Below, one piece after another: positions 24,901 through 36,900 of a stretch of DNA of 64,000 bases (positions within the stretch are counted from its first letter, which is position 1; the number at the start of each line of letters is the position of its first letter). Source of the stretch: Mercurialis annua (taxonomy: Eukaryota; Streptophyta; Magnoliopsida; Malpighiales; Euphorbiaceae); NCBI RefSeq assembly GCF_937616625.2, contig NC_065571.1, forward strand, positions 30,919,879 to 30,983,878, read 5' to 3'. The position numbers were made by a program, and so were the translations under genes. The notes below the pieces were generated by a model, which was not told the DNA's origin, ran no database searches, and saw nothing but the letters and a program-made list of their open reading frames with translations.

Positions 24901-27900
24901 TTTAAAACCTTACGAAACAAATCCAAACGTTTCATCTTTTTAGTGATGTAAGCCAAACGATCACTAACGTTACGAAACAAATTCAAATATTTCACCTTTT
25001 TTAGCGATTTAAGACAAACCATTACAAACATTACGAAACAAATGCAAACGTTTCTTCTTTTTAACGTTTTAAGACAAACATTTTAAACATTACGAAATCA
25101 ATCCAAATGTTTAAAACATACGAAATAAATCCTAACGTTTCCCCTTTTTAGCGATTGAAGCCAAACATTACGAAACAAATCCAAACGTTTCACCATTTTA
25201 CTGATTCAAGCCCAACGTTTAAAACGTAATGAAACAAATCCTAACATTTCTCCTTTTTAACGATTTAAGCCAAATATTATAAATGTTACAAAATAAATCC
25301 TAACGTTTTCCCTTTTTATCGATTTAAGCCAAACGATTAAAACGTTATGAAACAAATCCAAACGTTTCACCTTTTTAGTGATGTAATCCAAACGATCACT
25401 AACATTACGAAACAAATCCAAACATTTCACCTTTTTAGCGATTTAAGACAAACCATTACAAACATTACGAAACAAATGCAAACGTTTCTTCTTTTTAACG
25501 TTTTAAGACAAACATTAAAAACATTAAGAAATCAATCCAAATGTTTAAAACATTACGAAATAAATCCTAACGTTTCCCCTTTTTAGCGATTGAAGCCAAA
25601 CGTTACGAAACAAATCCAAACGTTTCACCATTTTACTGATTTAAGCCCAACGTTTAAAACGTAACGAAACAAATCCTAACGTTTCTCCTTTTTAACGATT
25701 TAAGCCAAATATTATAAATGTTACAAAACAAATCCTAACGTTTTCCCTTTTTATCGATTTAAGCCAAACGATTAAAACGTTATGAAACAATCCAAACGTT
25801 TCACCTTTTTAGTGATGTAATCCAAACGATCACTAACATTACGAAACAAATCCAAACATTTCACCTTTTTAGCGATTTAAGACAAACCATTACAAACATT
25901 ACGAAACAAATCCAAACGTTTCTCCTTTTTAACGTTTTAATCCAAACATTTAAAACATTACTAAATCAATCCAAACGTTTAAAACATTATGAAATAAATT
26001 CTAACGTTTCCCCTTTTTAGCTATTTAATCCAAACGTTATGAAACAAATCCAAACATTTCACCATTTTATTGATTTAAGCCCAACGTTTAAAACCTAACG
26101 AAACAAATCCTAACATTTCTCCTTTTTTAACGATTTAAGCCAAACATTTTAAACGTTACAAAATAAATCCTAACGTTTTCCCTTTTTAGCGATTTAAGCC
26201 AAACGTTTAAAACATTACGAAACAAATCCAAATGTTTCACCTTTTTAGTGATGTAAGCCAAACGATCACTAACGTTACGAAACAAATCCAAATATTTCAC
26301 CTTTTTAGCGATTTAAGACAAACGATTACAAACGTTACAAAACAAATCCAAACGTTTCACCTTTTTAGTGTTTTAAGCCAAATATTTAAAACATTACGTA
26401 ACCAATCCAAACGTTTAAAACGTTATGCAACTAATTGTAACGTTTCACCTTTATAACGATTTAAGCGAAACGTTTAAAACGTTACTAAACAAATCCTAAC
26501 GTTTTGCCTCTTTAGTGATTTAAGCCAAATGTTTAAAGCGTAACGAAATAAATCCTAACGTTTTGCCTTTTTTAAAGATTTAAGCTAAAGATTTAACACG
26601 TTACGAAACAAATCCTAACGTTCCCCTTATTAGCAATTTAAGCCAAAACGTTTAAAATGTACGAAACAAATCCAAAAGTTTCACCTTTTTAGCAATTTAA
26701 GCCAAACGATTACAAACGTTACGAAACAAATCCAAACATTTCACCTTTTTAGCGATTTAAGCCAAACATTTAAAACGTTACTTAACCAATCCAAACGTTT
26801 AATACTTTATGTAACCAATCAAAACGTTTCACCTCTTTAGCGATTTAAGCGAAACGTTTAAAACGTTACGTAACAAATCTAAATGTTTCCCCTTTTTAGC
26901 TATTTAAGCCAAACGTTTACATACGTTACAAAATAAATTCAAACGTTTCACCTTTTCAACGATTTAAGCAAAACGTTTAAAACGTTACAAAACTAATCCA
27001 AACGTTTAAAACATTACAAAATCAATCCAAATGTTTAAAACATTACGAAACAAATCCGAACATTTCACCATTTTATTGATTTAAGCCAAACATTTAAAAC
27101 GTAACGAAACAAATCCGAACATTTCACCTTTTTAGCGATTTAAGCCTAACGTTTAAAACGCTACGATACCAATCCAAACGTTTAAAACATTAGGAAACCA
27201 ATCAAAATATTTAAAACGTCACGAAACAAATCCGAACGTTTCCCCTTTTTAGTGATTTAAGATAAACGTTTAAAACGTAACGAAAAAAATCCTAACGTTT
27301 TTCCTTTTTAAAGATTTAAGCCAAACATTTAAAACGTTATGAAATAAATCCTCAGGTTTCCCCTTTTTAGCGATTTAAGCCAAATGTTTTAAACGTTACA
27401 AAAAAAATCCAAATGTTTCACCTTTTTAGTGATTTAAGCCAAATAATTATAAACGTTACGAAACAAATTCAAATGTTTCACCTTTTTAGCGATTTAAGCC
27501 CAACGTTTAAAACGTTACGAAACCAATCCAAACGTTTAAAACTTTACGAAACCAATCCTAGCATTTCACCTTTTTAGTAAATTAAGCCAAATGTTTAAAA
27601 CGTAACGAAACAATCCTAGCATTTCGTCTTTTTAACGATTTAAGCAAAACGTTTAAAACGTTACGAAACAAATCCTACGTTTCCCCTCTTTTGCGATTTA
27701 AGCAAAACGTTTAAAACGTTACAAAACAAATCCAAACATTTCACCTTTTTAGCGATTTAAGCCAAACAATTACAAACGTTACGAAACAAATCCACAACTT
27801 TCACCTTTTTAGCGATTTAAGCCAAACATTTAAAACGTTACGAAACAAATCCTAACCTTTCCTCTTTTTAGCGATTTAAGCCAAACATTTAAAATTTTAC

Positions 27901-28046
27901 GAAACAACTCCAAATGTTTCACCTTTTTAGCTATTTAAGCCAAACGATTACAAACGTTACGAAACAAATCCAAACGTTTCAACTTTTTAGTGATTTAAGC
28001 CAAACATTTAAAACGTTACTTAACCTATCCAAACATTTAAAACGTT
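21934..28046 (-). repeat. Satellite array, block 2 (minus orientation)
   Basis: Same satellite and same orientation as block 1, with mixed AB and ABB unit patterns and many CG-decay variants. A four-copy higher-order repeat of about 435 bp lies inside it. No gene is visible. It ends at AACGTT, directly before the CACTA terminus. Confidence 0.95.
24655..26410 (-). repeat. Higher-order repeat of about 435 bp, four copies
   Basis: The marker GATCACTAAC occurs at 24959, 25394, 25828 and 26264 (spacings 435, 434, 436). The flanking units match in order among the four copies, including the variants AGTGATGTAA and CCCAACGTTTAAAACGTAA. Copies 2 and 3 look closest. This is local amplification of a set of 14-15 half-units. 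Confidence 0.88.
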
Positions 28047-28060
28047 CACTACTAGAAAAC
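28047..28060 (+). repeat. CACTA terminal inverted repeat, left end
   Basis: CACTACTAGAAAAC matches the terminus of plant CACTA elements (CACTAC followed by A-rich sequence). The matching right-hand terminus is absent from this window. Confidence 0.88.
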
Positions 28061-28065
28061 AACTG

Positions 28066-28440
28066 ATTAGCGACAGACTTTAGCGGCGAATGCTAAGTCC
28101 GTCGCCAATCATCCTTATTAGCGATGCAATTGGCGACAGACTGAAAATCTGTCGCCAAAAACGTTAGCGACGGACATTTTGTCGCTAAGCGGTCGCTAAT
28201 TTTGGCGGGTTTTGGAGGGAACTCCAGGCGCCTCTTTTTTGGGTGAATTTAGCGACGGATTGTAACCATCTGTTGCTAAGTTAATAGGGTTTTAAAACGC
28301 ACCGTTTCATTAAAGACAATAGCGACGGATTGCTAGCGACGGAATGTAGCAATCCGTCGCTACTGTCTTTAATGAAACGGTGCGTTTCAGTACCTCTGAC
28401 TTTAGCGACGGATGTTGCAATCCGTCGCTAAAATCAAAGG
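28066..28440. repeat. CACTA subterminal repeats (TAGCGACGGA motifs)
   Basis: At least ten copies of TAGCGACGGA or its complement TCCGTCGCTA, some with one or two changes, occur in both directions (for example 28068, 28098, 28165, 28250, 28320 and 28354). In En/Spm elements such subterminal motifs bind the element's regulatory protein during transposition. Their presence here follows the family pattern; actual binding is inferred. Confidence 0.85.
28295..28387. repeat. Long hairpin in the CACTA subterminal region
   Basis: Arms of 39 bp at 28295-28333 and 28349-28387 are reverse complements with a single mismatch, separated by a 15-nt loop that itself holds a TAGCGACGGA motif. Transcribed, this would form a very stable stem. 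Confidence 0.95.
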
Positions 28441-29477
28441 GTATTTCAGCAACAGCCTTCTCCTTTCCCTCTCTGCACGCATTCACCCAAAAAAGAAAAC
28501 CGCCGCCGCTGCCTTCTCTTCTCCATCGCCCACCGCCATTATCCACCGCCGAACTCCGATTTTCCTCCGTTTCTCCACTGCCGCTTGCTCCTATCATCAC
28601 TAGGTAAGTTTTTAACCTATTTTGCTATTTATTTATCTTTTATTTGATTTTTAATTTGTTAATTGTCAATCCAAAATTTCAGTGCCACCGCCGTTTGACT
28701 ACCGCCGCCGCCTTTGTCTTCTCCTCCGGCCTAAATTCTCATCCTCCGGCTGCTTCCGTTGATTTAGGTTAGTGATTTAATTTATTTATTTAATTTGATT
28801 AGATTATTTAATTAGCTAGGTTTAATTTTCTATTTTAAAATGTTAACTAAATTAATTATTTTATAATTCAGATTTATTATTACATTTAAATTAATTTAAT
28901 TAGTTTGTAGTTATATTAATTTTTATTAGGTTAAATTGATTTATAAATATATTATTTTATTATTATACGTAAAATTGTTAATATATATATTATCTAATTA
29001 ATTGTATAAATAGTTAATCAATTGTATAATAGGTTAGTTAATTATTTAATTAGGTTATTTTAGCTTAATTTTGATTTTTAATTTTCTTAGGTTAATTAAT
29101 TGTTTAATTAGATTAAATTATTACTTTAGGTTAATTAATTGTTTAGTTATGATAATTTGCTTAGTTTAGGTTAACTTTTTTTTGTTAATTCATTTAATTA
29201 TTTAATTATATTAATTTTTAATTTAGTTTAATTAGTTATTAAAATTATTAATTTGAATTTTTATTTTCTTAGGTTAATTAATTGTTCAATTAGATTAAAT
29301 TATTACTTTAGATTAATTAATTGTTTAATTATGATAATTTGCTTAGTTTAGGTTAACTTTTTATTTTGTTAATTAGTTAATTAGTTGCTTAAAGTATTTA
29401 TATTAGTGTTTATTTGGTTAATTAATTTCGTTATAAGTAGATTATATTTTGGTTTGTAAATTGTAATTTGCTTGCAG
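28441..29477 (+). other. Probable leader exons and introns of the CACTA transposase gene
   Basis: Pyrimidine- and CCG-rich stretches (28441-28603, 28683-28767) alternate with AT-rich stretches. Likely splice sites are a donor GTAAGT at 28604, an acceptor TTTCAG ending at 28682 and an acceptor TTGCAG ending at 29477. The long AT-rich part contains two diverged copies of a segment of about 180 bp with GGTTAATTAATTGTT (near 29090 and 29270). I see no convincing protein here, so it is probably a 5' leader. The exon model is inference. Confidence 0.5.
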
Positions 29478-30113
29478 GACTTCCCTGGAAAATGGGTGAT
29501 GCTCATTTTTAAGGGGAAGTGCTGCCAATTTTTTTTTCCAGAAAATTAATGTTTTTGAAACTAATTACGTCACAGGTTTGATAGCCGTCAGTTGGTTGCA
29601 GCGGTCCGACATTCCTTATATTTTCTTTTTATCTGTTGCGGTTCTGCTCTGCCACAAGTAAGTAATGTTATTATTATTTTTTTTATTTATAATCAGTTAA
29701 TTTATAAGTTGTTTAAACCTAAAATGACCTAGATTTTATTCCCACCGAATAAAATCGTAAACCTAGCCGTAGAGTTCTCGTCCCGTGTGTTCAAGCGATT
29801 GAACGACACGAGATTGTACAGTTTGTACAGTTCGCAAAACTGGTCCTCCCGTAACTCGATCACGAAAATTATATATGTCTAGTAGCTGTAGAAACATATA
29901 ATTAGCGTTACACCACATATACTAAATATCGCACTGAAGGAGAACGACGCCGGAAGGCTGCCGAATATTTTCTCCGTTGCTAGGCATATATCGTGGCCGA
30001 GTTAAGGGGCGCCAGTTTTGCGAATGGGATAGGTCCATACCTTTAAAGCAGTCAATTACATTGACTTTCCTATTTCCGAGCGAAAACCCCTCCTAATTAT
30101 CCGTGCTAAATAA
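29478..30113 (+). other. CACTA internal sequence upstream of the transposase frame
   Basis: Mixed-composition sequence without a long open frame. It may include further leader exons and an intron (GTAAGTAATG at 29658-29667 resembles a donor). Nothing else is recognised. Confidence 0.45.
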
Positions 30114-30989
30114 ATGAATACAGACCGAAGTTGGATGTATAGACGGCTCCAGGGCGTGTTTCGATGCCCAGGCTTTACCGAGCGCGTGCAGGAGTTTGTT
30201 AATTTTGCTTTACGGCATCCCGCGTGTATGAGTGGGCCCGAGATTAAATGCCTTTGTCCTAGGACAAGATGTAAAAATACGAGTTATCGAGACGTCAAAA
30301 CGGTGAAACTACACATTCTATAGAAAGGGTTTGTGGCAGATTATCAAGTGTGGGTTTTTCATGGGCAGGGAAATGTTTTAAATCCCCGTCCCGTTGCAAA
30401 GCTACCGGAGTATGACGTTGACATGGAAAATGAGGGGGAAGACGACTTCAACTCTGTTCAGAGAATGGTTATCGATGCTGCCGGTCCAGAAGTAGTGTTC
30501 ACGGAGGAGGAACCGAATAACGAAGCTAAACATTTTTATTATATGATGCGTGCGGCCGAAGAACCTGTATGCCCCGGTAATAGCAAACACTCTCCGTTGT
30601 CTACGGCTGTTAAAATGTTGGACATCAAATGTCGTCATAGTGGGTCAGTAGCTTTAGTAGATGATGTGACCGAATTTATACAAGAGCTGCTCCCAGAGGA
30701 GAACAAGATGCCAAAGAACTTTTCCAAAATAAAGAAGATGGTTAGAGGTCTTGGTTTGCCGATCGAAGTTATCGATTGCTGTTTCCGCAACTGCATGATT
30801 TACTGGGGGTCAGATGCGGATTTCACGCGATGCAAAATTTGCGATCACATACGGTGGAAACCGCCCCCTAAAGGAAATTCTGTGAAAAGACTAGTTAACG
30901 TCACTTATAGGAAAATGTTTTATTTTCCTATAACTCTGAGACTGCAGAGACTCGGTAAGATCCCATACCTAGGGCTAACATTTTCATAA
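30114..30989 (+). pseudogene. TNP2-type CACTA transposase, N-terminal fragment with nonsense codon
   Basis: In the family, TNP2 proteins cut and move CACTA elements in the nucleus. The frame opens at ATG 30114. Residues 1-70 fit the transposase-associated domain (DRSWMY start, EFVNFA, then CLCPRTRCKN and VKLHIL). A TAG at 30321-30323 interrupts the frame, which continues in phase with KGF and YQVWVFHG. Later parts match the start of the TNP2 domain: KHSPLSTAVKMLDIKC, ELLPEENKMP, a conserved cysteine pattern in CFRNCMIYWG and CKICDHIRWK, and FPITLRLQRL. A GTAAG donor-like site at 30955 follows LQRL, so the last residues may be intron. The catalytic part is absent and the frame runs into satellite to a TAA at 30989. 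This is a dead relic; the family assignment is secure. Confidence 0.9.
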
Positions 30990-33900
30990 CGGTTTAAGCA
31001 TTTGGCTTTGTTTCATAATGTTTGTAAACGTTTGGCTTAAATAGCTAAAAATGTGAAACGTTTGGATTTGTTTTGTAGTATTTACAAACGTTTGGCTAAA
31101 ATCGCTAAAAAGGTGAAACGTTTGGATTTATTCTGTAACGTTTGTAAACGTTTGGCTAAAATCGCTAAAAAGGTGAAATGTTTGGATTTGTTTCGTAACG
31201 TTTTAAACGTTTGGATTTATTTTGTAACGTTCTAAATATTTGTATTTGTTTTGTAGCGTTTGTAAACGTTTGAATTGACTCGCTAAAAAGGAGAAACGTT
31301 TGGATTATTTCGTAACATTTGTAAACGTTTGGCTAAATCGCTGAAAAGGTGAAACATTTGGATTTCTTTCGTATCGTTTTAAACGTTTGGATTTGTTTCA
31401 TAACGTTTTAAATGTTTGGCTTAAATCGGTATAAAGGGGAAACGTTTGGATTTGTTTCGTAATGTTTTAAACGTTTGGCTTAAAATGCCAAAGAGGCGGA
31501 ACGTTTGGATTTCTTTCCTAAAGTTTTAAAAAATTTGGATTAGTTTTCGTAATGTTTTAAACGTTTGGCTTTAATCCCTAAAAAGGTGAAACATTTTAAA
31601 TGTTTGGCTTAAAAAACTAAAAAGGTGAAACGTTTGGATTTATTTCGTAACGTTTGTAAACGTTTGGCTTAAATCGCTAAAAAGGTGAAACGTATGGATT
31701 TGTTTCGTAACGTTTTAAACGTATAGATTGGTTTCGTAACGTTTTAAATATTTGGCTTAAATTCATAAAAGGTGAAACGCTTGGAGTTATTTCGTAACGT
31801 TTTAAACGTTTGAATTGGTTTCATAACGTTTTTAATGTTTGGCTTAAATCGCTAAAAAGGTGAAACATTTCGATTTGTTACGTAGCGTTAGGTTTGGCTT
31901 AAATCGCTAAAGAGGTGAAACGTTTGGATTTCTTTTGAACCATTTTTAACATTTGAATTGGTTTCGTAACGTTTTAAATGTTTGGCTTAAATCGCTAAAT
32001 AGGTGAAATGTTTGGATTTATTTCGTACCGTTTTAAACGTTTGGATTTGTTTCGTAACGTTTGTAAACGTTTGACTTAAATCGCTAAAAAGGAGAAACGT
32101 TTGGATTTGATTCATAATATTTGTAAACGTTTGGCTTAAATTGCTAAAAAGATGAAAAGTTTGGATTTGTTTCGTAACGATTTAAAAATATGGATTGGTT
32201 TCGTAACGTTTTAAACATTTGGATTAAATCGCTAAATAGGCGAAACGTTTGGATTTGTTTCGTAACGTTTTAAACGTTTGGCTTAAATCGGTAAAAAGGG
32301 GAAACATTAGAATTTGTTTCGTAACGTTTTAAATGTTTGGCTTAAATCGTTAAAAAGTTAAAACAATAGGATTTGTTTCATTACGTTTTAAACGTTTATC
32401 TTAAATCACTAAAAAGGTGAAACGTTAGAATTTGTTTCGTAACGTTTTAAACGTTTGGATTGATTTTGTAATGTTTTAAACGTTTGGCTTAAATCGCTAA
32501 AAAGGTGAAACGTTTGGATTTGTTTCGTAACGTTTGTAAATGTTTGGCTTAAACTGCTAAAAAGGCGAAACGTTAGGATTTGTTTCGTAACGTTTTAAAC
32601 GTTTGCATTGGTTTCATAGGGTTTTAAACGTCTGGCTTAAATCACTAAAAAGGGGAGTTGGTTGGATTTGTTTCGAAACGTTTTAAACATTTGGCTTAAA
32701 TAGCTAAACTGGGTAATAGATAGGATTTGTTTTGTAACGTTTCGAATGTTTTGCTTAAATCGCTAGTAAGGTGAAAAATTAGGATTTGTTTCGTAATGTT
32801 TTAAATGTTTGGATTTATGTCATACCGTCTTAAACGTTTGGCTTAAATCGCTAAAAAGGTGAACGTTAGGATTTGTTGCGTAACGTTTTAAACGTTTGGC
32901 TTAAATCGATAAAAAGGTGAAACATTTGGATTTGTTTCATAACGGTTTAAGCATTTGGCTTTGTTTCATAATGTTTGTAAACGTTTGGCTTAAATAGCTA
33001 AAAATGTGAAACGTTTGGATTTGTTTTGTAGTATTTACAAACGTTTGGCTAAAATCGCTAAAAAGGTGAAACGTTTGGATTTATTCTGTAACGTTTGTAA
33101 ACGTTTGGCTAAAATCGCTAAAAAGGTGAAATGTTTGGATTTGTTTCGTAACGTTTTAAACGTTTGGATTTATTTTGTAACGTTCTAAACATTTGTATTT
33201 GTTTTGTAGCGTTTGTAAACGTTTGAATTGACTCGCTAAAAAGGAGAAACGTTTGGATTATTTCGTAACATTTGTAAACGTTTGGCTAAATCGCTAAAAA
33301 GGTGAAACATTTGGATTTCTTTCGTATCGTTTTAAACGTTTGGATTTGTTTCATAACGTTTTAAATGTTTGGCTTAAATCGGTATAAAGGGGAAACGTTT
33401 GGATTTGTTTCGTAATGTTTTAAACGTTTGGCTTAAAATGCCAAAGAGGCGGAACGTTTGGATTTCTTTCCTAAAATTTTAAAAAATTTGGATTAGTTTT
33501 CGTAATGTTTTAAACGTTTGGCTTTAATCCCTAAAAAGGTGAAACATTTTAAATGTTTGGCTTAAAAAACTAAAAAGGAGAAACGTTTGGATTTATTTCG
33601 TAACGTTTGTAAACGTTTGGCTTAAATCGCTAAAAAGGTGAAACGTATGGATTTGTTTCGTAACGTTTTAAACGTATAGATTGGTTTCGTAACGTTTTAA
33701 ATATTTGGCTTAAATTCATAAAAGGTGAAACGCTTGGAGTTATTTCGTAACGTTTTAAACGTTTGAATTGGTTTCATAACGTTTTTAATGTTTGGCTTAA
33801 ATCGCTAAAAAGGTGAAACATTTCGATTTGTTACGTAGCGTTTGAAAAGGTTTGGCTTAAATCGCTAAAGAGGTGAAACATTTGGATTTCTTTTGAACCA

Positions 33901-36900
33901 TTTTTAACATTTGAATTGGTTTCGTAACGTTTTAAATGTTTGGCTTAAATCGCTAAATAGGTGAAATGTTTGGATTTATTTCGTACCGTTTTAAACGTTT
34001 GGATTTGTTTCGTAACGTTTGTAAACGTTTGACTTAAATCGCTAAAAAGGAGAAACGTTTGGATTTGATTCATAATATTTGTAAACGTTTGGCTTAAATT
34101 GCTAAAAAGATGAAAAGTTTGGATTTGTTTCGTAACGATTTAAAAATATGGATTGGTTTCGTAACGTTTTAAACATTTGGATTAAATCGCTAAATAGGCG
34201 AAACGTTTGGATTTGTTTCGTAACGTTTTAAACGTTTGGCTTAAATCGGTAAAAAGGGGAAACATTAGAATTTGTTTCGTAACGTTTTAAATGTTTGGCT
34301 TAAATCGTTAAAAAGTTAAAACAATAGGATTTGTTTCATTACGTTTTAAACGTTTATCTTAAATCACTAAAAAGGTGAAACGTTAGAATTTGTTTCGTAA
34401 CGTTTTAAACGTTTGGATTGATTTTGTAATGTTTTAAACGTTTGGCTTAAATCGCTAAAAAGGTGAAACGTTTGGATTTGTTTCGTAACGTTTGTAAATG
34501 TTTGGCTTAAACTGCTAAAAAGGCGAAACGTTAGGATTTGTTTCGTAACGTTTTAAACGTTTGCATTGGTTTCATAGGGTTTTAAACGTCTGGCTTAAAT
34601 CACTAAAAAGGGGAGTTGGTTGGATTTGTTTCGAAACGTTTTAAACATTTGGCTTAAATAGCTAAACTGGGTAATAGATAGGATTTGTTTTGTAACGTTT
34701 CGAATGTTTTGCTTAAATCGCTAGTAAGGTGAAAAATTAGGATTTGTTTCGTAATGTTTTAAATGTTTGGATTTATGTCATACCGTCTTAAACGTTTGGC
34801 TTAAATCGCTAAAAAGGTGAACGTTAGGATTTGTTGCGTAACGTTTTAAACGTTTGGCTTAAATCGATAAAAAGGTGAAACATTTGGATTTGTTTCATAA
34901 CGGTTTAAGCATTTGGCTTTGTTTCATAATGTTTGTAAACGTTTGGCTTAAATAGCTAAAAATGTGAAACGTTTGGATTTGTTTTGTAGTATTTACAAAC
35001 GTTTGGCTAAAATCGCTAAAAAGGTGAAACGTTTGGATTTATTCTGTAACGTTTGTAAACGTTTGGCTAAAATCGCTAAAAAGGTGAAATGTTTGGATTT
35101 GTTTCGTAACGTTTTAAACGTTTGGATTTATTTTGTAACGTTCTAAACATTTGTATTTGTTTTGTAGCGTTTGTAAACGTTTGAATTGACTCGCTAAAAA
35201 GGAGAAACGTTTGGATTATTTCGTAACATTTGTAAACGTTTGGCTAAATCGCTAAAAAGGTGAAACATTTGGATTTCTTTCGTATCGTTTTAAACGTTTG
35301 GATTTGTTTCATAACGTTTTAAATGTTTGGCTTAAATCGGTATAAAGGGGAAACGTTTGGATTTGTTTCGTAATGTTTTAAACGTTTGGCTTAAAATGCC
35401 AAAGAGGCGGAACGTTTGGATTTCTTTCCTAAAATTTTAAAAATTTTGGATTAGTTTTCGTAATGTTTTAAACGTTTGGCTTTAATCCCTAAAAAGGTGA
35501 AACATTTTAAATGTTTGGCTTAAAAAACTAAAAAGGAGAAACGTTTGGATTTATTTCGTAACGTTTGTAAACGTTTGGCTTAAATCGCTAAAAAGGTGAA
35601 ACGTATGGATTTGTTTCGTAACGTTTTAAACGTATAGATTGGTTTCGTAACGTTTTAAATATTTGGCTTAAATTCATAAAAGGTGAAACGCTTGGAGTTA
35701 TTTCGTAACGTTTTAAACGTTTAAATTGGTTTCATAACGTTTTTAATGTTTGGCTTAAATCGCTAAAAAGGTGAAACATTTCGATTTGTTACGTAGCGTT
35801 TGAAAAGGTTTGGCTTAAATCGCTAAAGAGGTGAAACGTTTGGATTTCTTTTGAACCATTTTTAACATTTGAATTGGTTTCGTAACGTTTTAAATGTTTG
35901 GCTTAAATCGCTAAATAGGTGAAATGTTTGGATTTATTTCGTACCGTTTTAAACGTTTGGATTTGTTTCGTAACGTTTGTAAACGTTTGACTTAAATCGC
36001 TAAAAAGGAGAAACGTTTGGATTTGATTCATAATATTTGTAAACGTTTGGCTTAAATTGCTAAAAAGATGAAAAGTTTGGATTTGTTTCGTAACGATTTA
36101 AAAATATGGATTGGTTTCGTAACGTTTTAAACATTTGGATTAAATCGCTAAATAGGCGAAACGTTTGGATTTGTTTCGTAACGTTTTAAACATTTGGCTT
36201 AAATCGGTAAAAAGGGGAAACATTAGAATTTGTTTCGTAACGTTTTAAATGTTTGGCTTAAATCGTTAAAAAGTTAAAACAATAGGATTTGTTTCATTAC
36301 GTTTTAAACGTTTATCTTAAATCACTAAAAAGGTGAAACGTTAGAATTTGTTTCGTAACGTTTTAAACGTTTGGATTGATTTTGTAATGTATTAAACGTT
36401 TGGCTTAAATCGCTAAAAAGGTGAAACGTTTGGATTTGTTTCGTAACGTTTGTAAATGTTTGGCTTAAACTGCTAAAAAGGCGAAACGTTAGGATTTGTT
36501 TCGTAACGTTTTAAACGTTTGCATTGGTTTCATAGGGTTTTAAACGTCTGGCTTAAATCACTAAAAAGGGGAGTTGGTTGGATTTGTTTCGAAACGTTTT
36601 AAACATTTGGCTTAAATAGCTAAACTGGGTAATAGATAGGATTTGTTTTGTAACGTTTCGAATGTTTTGCTTAAATCGCTAGTAAGGTGAAAAATTAGGA
36701 TTTGTTTCGTAATGTTTTAAATGTTTGGATTTATGTCATACCGTCTTAAACGTTTGGCTTAAATCGCTAAAAAGGTGAACGTTAGGATTTGTTGCGTAAC
36801 GTTTTAAACGTTTGGCTTAAATCGATAAAAAGGTGAAACATTTGGATTTGTTTCATAACGGTTTAAGCATTTGGCTTTGTTTCATAATGTTTGTAAACGT

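Larger units (their letters stand above)
28047..30981 (+). mobile_element. CACTA (En/Spm) transposon, left part only, truncated
   Basis: It starts CACTACTAGAAAAC, the classic CACTA terminus, directly in the satellite; the 3 bp before it (GTT) would be the target duplication. About 400 bp of subterminal repeats follow, then GC-rich leader exons with splice-like sites, AT-rich introns and the N-terminal half of a TNP2-type transposase. No second CACTA terminus is found. The element stops inside the transposase gene, where satellite of the opposite strand begins. A complete element would be several kb longer, so this is a breakpoint relic. Confidence 0.9.

Noticed and set aside
28310..28607. Overlapping frames of 63-96 codons on both strands in the CACTA subterminal region
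   Set aside because: They span the 39-bp hairpin and CCG-rich leader. No protein family is recognisable, and splice-like sites suggest untranslated leader.
31053..31235. A 60-codon frame repeated identically at 31053, 33006, 34964 and 38880, as if a small gene family
   Set aside because: It lies wholly inside satellite half-units. The repetition is the 1,958-bp higher-order repeat, the composition is that of the repeat, and similar frames occur wherever half-units are close to 30 bp.
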